Below, one piece after another: positions 59,160-64,000 of a stretch of DNA of 64,000 bases. Positions within the stretch are counted from its first letter, which is position 1. Each line of letters starts with the position of its first letter. The notes beneath the pieces are model-generated. The model ran no database searches. It was not told the DNA's origin and saw only the letters and a list, made by a program, of their open reading frames with translations. Source of the DNA: Panax quinquefolius (taxonomy: Eukaryota; Streptophyta; Magnoliopsida; Apiales; Araliaceae); the NCBI GenBank assembly GCA_020205615.1, contig CM035173.1, positions 33,907,280-33,971,279 on the forward strand. Reading direction: 5' to 3'. The position numbers and the translations under genes were made by a program.

Positions 59160-59460
59160 GGAATGGAAAATAGTTAAAAACACTAATGCTGCGTTCAAAT
59201 GCGAGGGAGCTCGAGGGAGGACATATCGGTCAAATCTGCGTGATGCCATCCAAGCGATGTTACAATTGTGGAGAAGAGAAGGTCACCTAGGCGATTTTGT
59301 CATTCAGAAGAAGACAAGTCCATTTGGAAGGAGACACCAAAGGTCATGTCCCAGAAAAGTCAAAATCGGTAGTTCAGTAAGGAGAGAGCGTTTTTGTGAC
59401 TTCTCAAAAGTGAGTAACATATCGAAGTTTTACGAACGGTTAGCACAGGTTAGTTAATTA
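59160..59460 (+). pseudogene. Gypsy gag zinc-knuckle remnant
   Basis: AIQAMLQLWRREGHLGDFVI corresponds to the CxxCGxxGHxxRDC zinc knuckle, with the cysteines lost by frameshift (C..GEEGHLG expected). Arg/Lys-rich sequence follows. It would have bound genomic RNA; clearly inactive. Confidence 0.55.
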
Positions 59461-59689
59461 TAAATTCTTACGAAGTTTATACCTTACTGAATCCGAAATC
59501 AATGCAGTTCACGGAAGAAGCGTTGCCGTGGCCGGTCCATCGAGAACGAGCCTGAATCTTAAGTTCTACCCATTCTTTTATCTCTCTTGCTTACGTTCAA
59601 CGTTTGAAATTTGACTACGGAGAAATTAAACTTTGACTTATTGTGGAACTCCATTAGGAGAAAATTTCATTACATCCGTTATTTAAAAT

Positions 59690-60560
59690 CTTGTTAATTT
59701 AAATCGATATTATCACATTACCGTTAACCTTATTTCTATTGAGATATTTGCTTTTGATGTGATTTTAAGGTTAACTACTCATCATGCCAAAATTGATTAC
59801 TTTTCGTAAGGTTGTTAGTTTTCATATTCCTAAGCAACGTTATTCAATTCAAGCAATCAAACCATTGTAATCAAACATTTTCATATCAAGCCATGAAGTC
59901 ATTCGTTTTATTACGGATGTCAAGTTTTCTTAGTCCATGTTATGGATTTGAATAAAGACACGCCGATTTGAATAATATTCTTGTTGTTATTGATTTTCCC
60001 GACGTATTTTCTGAAGAATTTCTTGGCTTACTCCCAAAGCTCGATATTAAATTTTGTATCGACTTTGAACCCGAAGACAAAATTCATTTCTAAAATCTCA
60101 TATCGAATGGCTCTATTGAACTTGAGTTTAAAAATTCAACTATAGAATTTGGTACTGAGCCTTTATCTTGTGACTTCCTTTGTGGAATTCACCGAAGCCG
60201 AACTCTCTGTGGGGACGTCATATTAAATGCGAGCAAGAAAGCGATAGTGTCATTGTGACGTCTTTATCCAAGATTGGGATATGAGTCGCGGTTGAGAGCA
60301 ACCTAAGTCGATGAATCTAAATATCGTAGCTTTTGAGGCTTAGTTGGTTATTATCGGAGATTAGTGGAAGGATTTTCTTGAATCGCTTACTCCATTAACT
60401 TAAGTGACTCGAAAAGATACAAAAATTGTATGGAAGCGAGGAATGCGAGAAGATTTTCCAAGAGCTCAAAAGCGACTCATTTCGCACATATTCTAACCAT
60501 ACCATCTTGGAAAAGCGAACGTGGTGGTGACGCGTTGAGTAGAAGATCATATGCGGGAAC
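59690..60560 (+). pseudogene. Gypsy protease, RT and RNase H remnants with large deletion
   Basis: 59740-59850 carries protease tail pieces (DVILGINWL equivalent, then RKVVSFHIPKQRYS). 59995-60060 carries the RT start (F..FPDVFSEEFLGLL-like). 60215-60480 jumps to the RT/RNase H connection (GYYRRLVEGFS.IAY, then ..ELK..). The RT palm with its YxDD motif is absent between them, so reverse transcription is impossible from this copy. Confidence 0.7.
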
Positions 60561-60619
60561 GAGTGCGATGATGTCAAGTATCTGACAGAGCTAACTTTAA
60601 TAGAAAAAGTTAAGGTTGC

Positions 60620-61500
60620 TCAAGCCACCCCACCTTGGGGCGATGCGTATGAAGAAGAAAGTACAAGAAGGAGCAATTAGGGCGAGAATTGATGAAGAAG
60701 GAATACTTGAGTCCACTCTAGACTTTGTGTTCCTAACGACTACGATTTGAAGTACAAGATTATGATGGAGGCACACAATACGCCATTTGCAATTCATCTG
60801 GAAGTACTAAAATGTATCGTGATCTTGACATACATTTTGGTGGAACAATATGAAGAGAGAGATTGCAAAGTTTATCTCGATGTGTTTAACTTGCCAGCGA
60901 TGTAAAGGCGGAGACATCTTGTACCTAAGGGTCCGTTGCAACCACTTGAGATTCCGGAATGGAAGTGGGAACACATTACTATGGATTTCATTCACGGGTC
61001 TTCCTACGGTTTCTCAAGGCATCAATCTTTATTTGGGTTATTGTTGATAGATTAACCAAAGTCTGCTTCATTTCTTACCGATACGAGAGACTTATTCCTT
61101 GAAGCGTCTTTCTGTATATACGTAAATGAGATTGTGAGATTGCATGGCATGCCAAGTATCCATAGTTTTAGATCGTGACCCAAGATTCACTTCATGATTT
61201 TGGGTTAGCTTGCAAAAAGCTATGGGCACGCAATTTATTGATTGATTTGGCATACCATCCTCAAGCGGATGGGCAATCGAAAGGACTACTCAAACTCTTG
61301 AAGATATATTAAAACTACGTGTCCTAGATTTCAAAGGAAGTTGGGATAAGTACTTGCCATTGGTGGAATTCTCATACAACAATAGTTATTAAACAAATAT
61401 AGGCATGGTTCCATTGAAGAAGCATTATATGGACGAAAATGTCGTTTCTCGATATGTTGGGATGAGGTGGGTGAAGCAACATTGTTGGGACCCTAGAGTT
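60620..61500 (+). pseudogene. Gypsy integrase remnant
   Basis: Zinc-binding portion KREIAKFISMCLTCQRCKG (60853-60910), then LRFRNGSGNTLL in place of the usual IPEWKWE..., DRDPRF-like sequence near 61170, [12 protein letters not shown] (61245-61280), and [20 protein letters not shown] (61330-61390). These are integrase core landmarks of plant chromoviruses. Numerous frameshifts and stops. Integrase would insert the cDNA into the host genome. Confidence 0.8.
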
Positions 61501-61666
61501 AATACGCGATATGACTCACCGAAAAGATCCAAATGATTGACAACGATATACAAAGCGGCACAAGATCGACAAAAGAGTTATGCGGATCTTCATCGAAAGG
61601 GACGTGGAATTTAATGTAGGGATCATGTATTATTGCGAGTTGCTCCATGGAAGGAGTTACAAGATT

Positions 61667-62069
61667 TGGGAAGAGAGGAAAGCTCAATCCACGATTTATT
61701 GGTCCATTTCAAATTCTTACCAGAGTAGTAGGAAATGTAGCCTATAGACTTGCGTTACCTCAAAGTATGTCTCGTGTTCATAATGTGTTTCACATATCTG
61801 TATCGTAAATATGTGAAAGACCCGAACCACGTTATAGAGTTAGAAGCCAGGACGAGATATAGAAGACTTAACGTATGAGGAGGTACTGTCAAGATTTTGG
61901 ATAGGAAGAAGCATGTCCTACAGCCAGTAAAGGTTATACCACAAGTTAAAGTTTTGTGGAAGAATCATGCTATAGAGGAAATGACACGGGAATTGGAAGC
62001 GGAAATGAAAGCGAGGTATCCTCACCTTTTGAAACACCAGTACGTCGTCACGTCAATTTCGAGGACGAA
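61667..62069 (+). pseudogene. Integrase C-terminus and chromodomain, forward element
   Basis: LNPRFIGPFQILTRVVGNVA and YRLALPQSMSRVHNVFHIS, then after frame breaks DRKKHVLQPVKVIPQVKVLW and HAIEEMTRELEAEMKARYPHL. This is the chromodomain-bearing pol tail, homologous to 54454-54783. The conserved TWE has become TRE. The final NFEDE codons are cut directly by the LTR start, so stop codon and polypurine tract are missing. Confidence 0.8.
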
Positions 62070-63406
62070 TGTAAGACCAAAATTTTTTAAATAAAAGGAA
62101 TTTCCTTTATTTATTATTTTGAAATAGTAAGGGTTGATTTGATTAATGTGGATAGTTAAGGGTTAAATCTGCAAATATTTCAAAATAAGCAGTGGTTATA
62201 AAATATTCATTATTGTCGGGGAATATTCGTTTGGTCGTGGAATATTAAATCTTGTCGGGGAATATTAAATGCTGACCAGTATGACCCATGTGGAGCCCAT
62301 GTGAAAGCGATTGGATGAAAGCGACAAATATAAGTTGTTTTTAAATAGCAGGCGTAGTTATTCACAGATTATCTTGTTGGAATACCGGTGGTTAAAAACA
62401 CACTTGTCTGGCGTTGTTGAGCAGTAGCTTTGCGGTATTGCACCAATTATTGATTCTTACGTGAAGGCCTTTACTCGATAATGGTTACTGATAATTCTTA
62501 TTCGATTATTTTATTGAGTTAATAATTCTTTGCGTTGATATTTTATATTCTTTGTTGTTTGATAATTGTCATTTACGGTATTTTTCATTATCGAAGCAAT
62601 AATTCATATTATCTGAATAATATTATTAGATAACATTATTGGCAATGTCTAGAAAGTTACATCTAAGGAGAGGTTTGGTCACCTACTAATTGCTTGCCGA
62701 TGAAGAAATTCTTATTGGAAAGCCCCTCTTTCTGAGGAGCTGCACGGTTGTCGATATTGTGATTACTGTAATATTATTTGTGAATAATTAATTATTGATT
62801 TATATGATGAGGAAAATATTGATTTTATGTGGATATAGATGGAGAAAATTTTTAAAATGACAATTGTTGAAAATTAATATTTTATCTTTTACGATAAAAT
62901 AATTCATTTAAATATATTATTTTAATAATATATTAGCGGTGATATTTTACAACGAATGTGGGATATATGAGTATCTGAGGAGGAAAGTATTTTTTGTTGC
63001 AATAAATGTTTAAAACATGTTAAACATGTCGGTGGACCCCATTTATTGGTGAAATTTGATTATAGCTTTGTAAAATTGCCCGTTTGTGGATTTCGGTCAA
63101 TTTTGATTGGAATTTGGAAAAACTTTCTTCTGCAAAGTTGTAGAGAATTGAATTTCCTATAAAAACTCGCGAGATTTGAATTTTTCTGATGAAAGGGCTA
63201 TTTATTATGAATTATTGAAGTTAGAAGCTCAAAATAATTGATTTTGGAAGTTTAAAATATTTAAAATTAGAAAAACGTTTTTCTTATTTTTTTCTAGAAG
63301 GTGGCATGTGTTTGATGGCTGAAATCAGATTCTAGACATGTGTGAAAATAATATAATTATATTATTAATTTATTAAATTTTACGCTTTGGTATTCTAGCG
63401 ATTTTC

Positions 63407-63415
63407 TATAAATAG
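63407..63415 (+). promoter_or_regulatory. LTR TATA box (3' LTR)
   Basis: TATAAATAG preceded by ATTTTC, followed by GGGTCTTGGGTTAGAATTGA, as in sister copies. Confidence 0.6.
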
Positions 63416-63679
63416 GGTCTTGGGTTAGAATTGAAAATCACACGAAGCTGAAGTTTTTCTCTCTCTATATTATCGGCGTATTCTTGTGAGTATTTTGAGT
63501 ATACTTTGAGTATTGCTGCTATACGGTGCAAGTCAAGTCATAGCCTTTATATCAGGTGTTTTAATTTAAATCTTGATCTTTCGAGGTAAGGGATATTATT
63601 TTTTTTTCGTAATGATATTATTTCTTGATATCATTATCTTTGAAATATTGATCTGAAGTTTTTATCAAATTTGGAACTT

Positions 63680-63905
63680 TTTCATGTCGGGGTTACTTAT
63701 TCATGGGTTTCTTATTCATGAGTTCTTATTCACGATTCTTATTAATGATTCTTATTCACGAGTTCTTATTCACGAGTACTATTCATGAAGCGTGAAGATG
63801 TTTTTGTGGAATTTCTATCTTTTGGTGTCGGAGTTACTATTCACGTATCGGCCTTTATTCACGATATCTGACCTTATTCACGTATCTGATCTTATTCATA
63901 GAAAA
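63680..63905 (+). repeat. ATTCACGAGTTCTT tandem array in LTR leader
   Basis: About ten units of 14-20 bp (CTTATTCATGAGTT, CTTATTCACGATTC, TATTCACGTATC), the plus-strand equivalent of the arrays at 1817-2000 and 28308-28505. Confidence 0.75.
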
Positions 63906-64000
63906 ATAAAATTTCTTCTTTTTTGTCAAAACATCTAATACGGATACTAACTCTGATTGTATCCGTGTTTTGATCATTCTTGAATTTTACACCACTATGA

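Larger units (their letters stand above)
62070..64000 (+). mobile_element. Ty3/gypsy 3' LTR, plus orientation, runs off window
   Basis: Starts TGTAAGACC and follows the solo-LTR subfamily (reverse of 27303-30021 and 898-3600): GTCGGGGAATATTCG, the GGAGAGGTTTGGTCACCTA segment, a TATA box at 63407-63415 and the leader array at 63680-63905. It is cut by the window end before U5. It is joined to pol without a polypurine tract. Confidence 0.8.

Overview
This window is nuclear DNA from a flowering plant, most likely a core eudicot. It is AT-rich, with spliced genes, GT-AG introns and one AT-AC intron, and it is dominated by plant LTR retrotransposons and non-autonomous DNA transposons. There is no bacterial organisation: no operons and no dense coding.

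Layout: (1) About 1-16.2 kb is a block of decayed Ty3/gypsy retrotransposons, all on the minus strand. It has two primer-binding sites, gag and protease remnants, and several long LTRs, three of which lie head-to-tail. (2) About 16.2-47.2 kb is a genic island with three recognisable host genes. These are a three-exon GTD-binding (DUF593, myosin-binding type) gene at 17.5-22.0 kb on plus, a single-exon AP2/ERF factor of the DREB A-6 / ERF061-ERF062 type at 34.2-35.2 kb on minus, and a three-exon SERF/4F5 gene at 46.1-46.9 kb on minus. The SERF gene was assembled by eye from three short exons; its first intron has the boundaries of a minor-spliceosome (U12) AT-AC intron. The gaps between genes hold many small elements with visible target-site duplications: Stowaway-like MITEs (one triple nest), hAT-like elements, Mutator-like MITEs, a 1-kb foldback element inside an hAT element, a plus-strand LTR fragment and a solo LTR. 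(3) 47.2-48.5 kb is a Mutator-like element with ~260-bp inverted repeats around gene-like sequence (a Pack-MULE candidate), just upstream of the SERF gene. (4) 48.5-64 kb is a nested stack: a Ty1/copia remnant, interrupted by a minus-strand Ty3/gypsy chromovirus, interrupted in turn by a plus-strand chromovirus-like element with a heavily damaged gag-pol.

The three host genes do not form a pathway. From memory, however, the same three families (DUF593, ERF062, SERF) are neighbours on Arabidopsis chromosome 4 (about At4g13615 to At4g13630), so the island may be a conserved syntenic block expanded by transposons. The gypsy LTRs carry unusual internal architecture: tandem arrays of a GTAATTAC-containing unit upstream of the TATA box, and repeated short hairpins in the predicted leader.

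All transposon protein regions are broken by stops, frameshifts or deletions, so none looks autonomous. Boundaries between nested LTR pieces are approximate unless a duplication or terminal motif is given. All family assignments are by eye, without database search.
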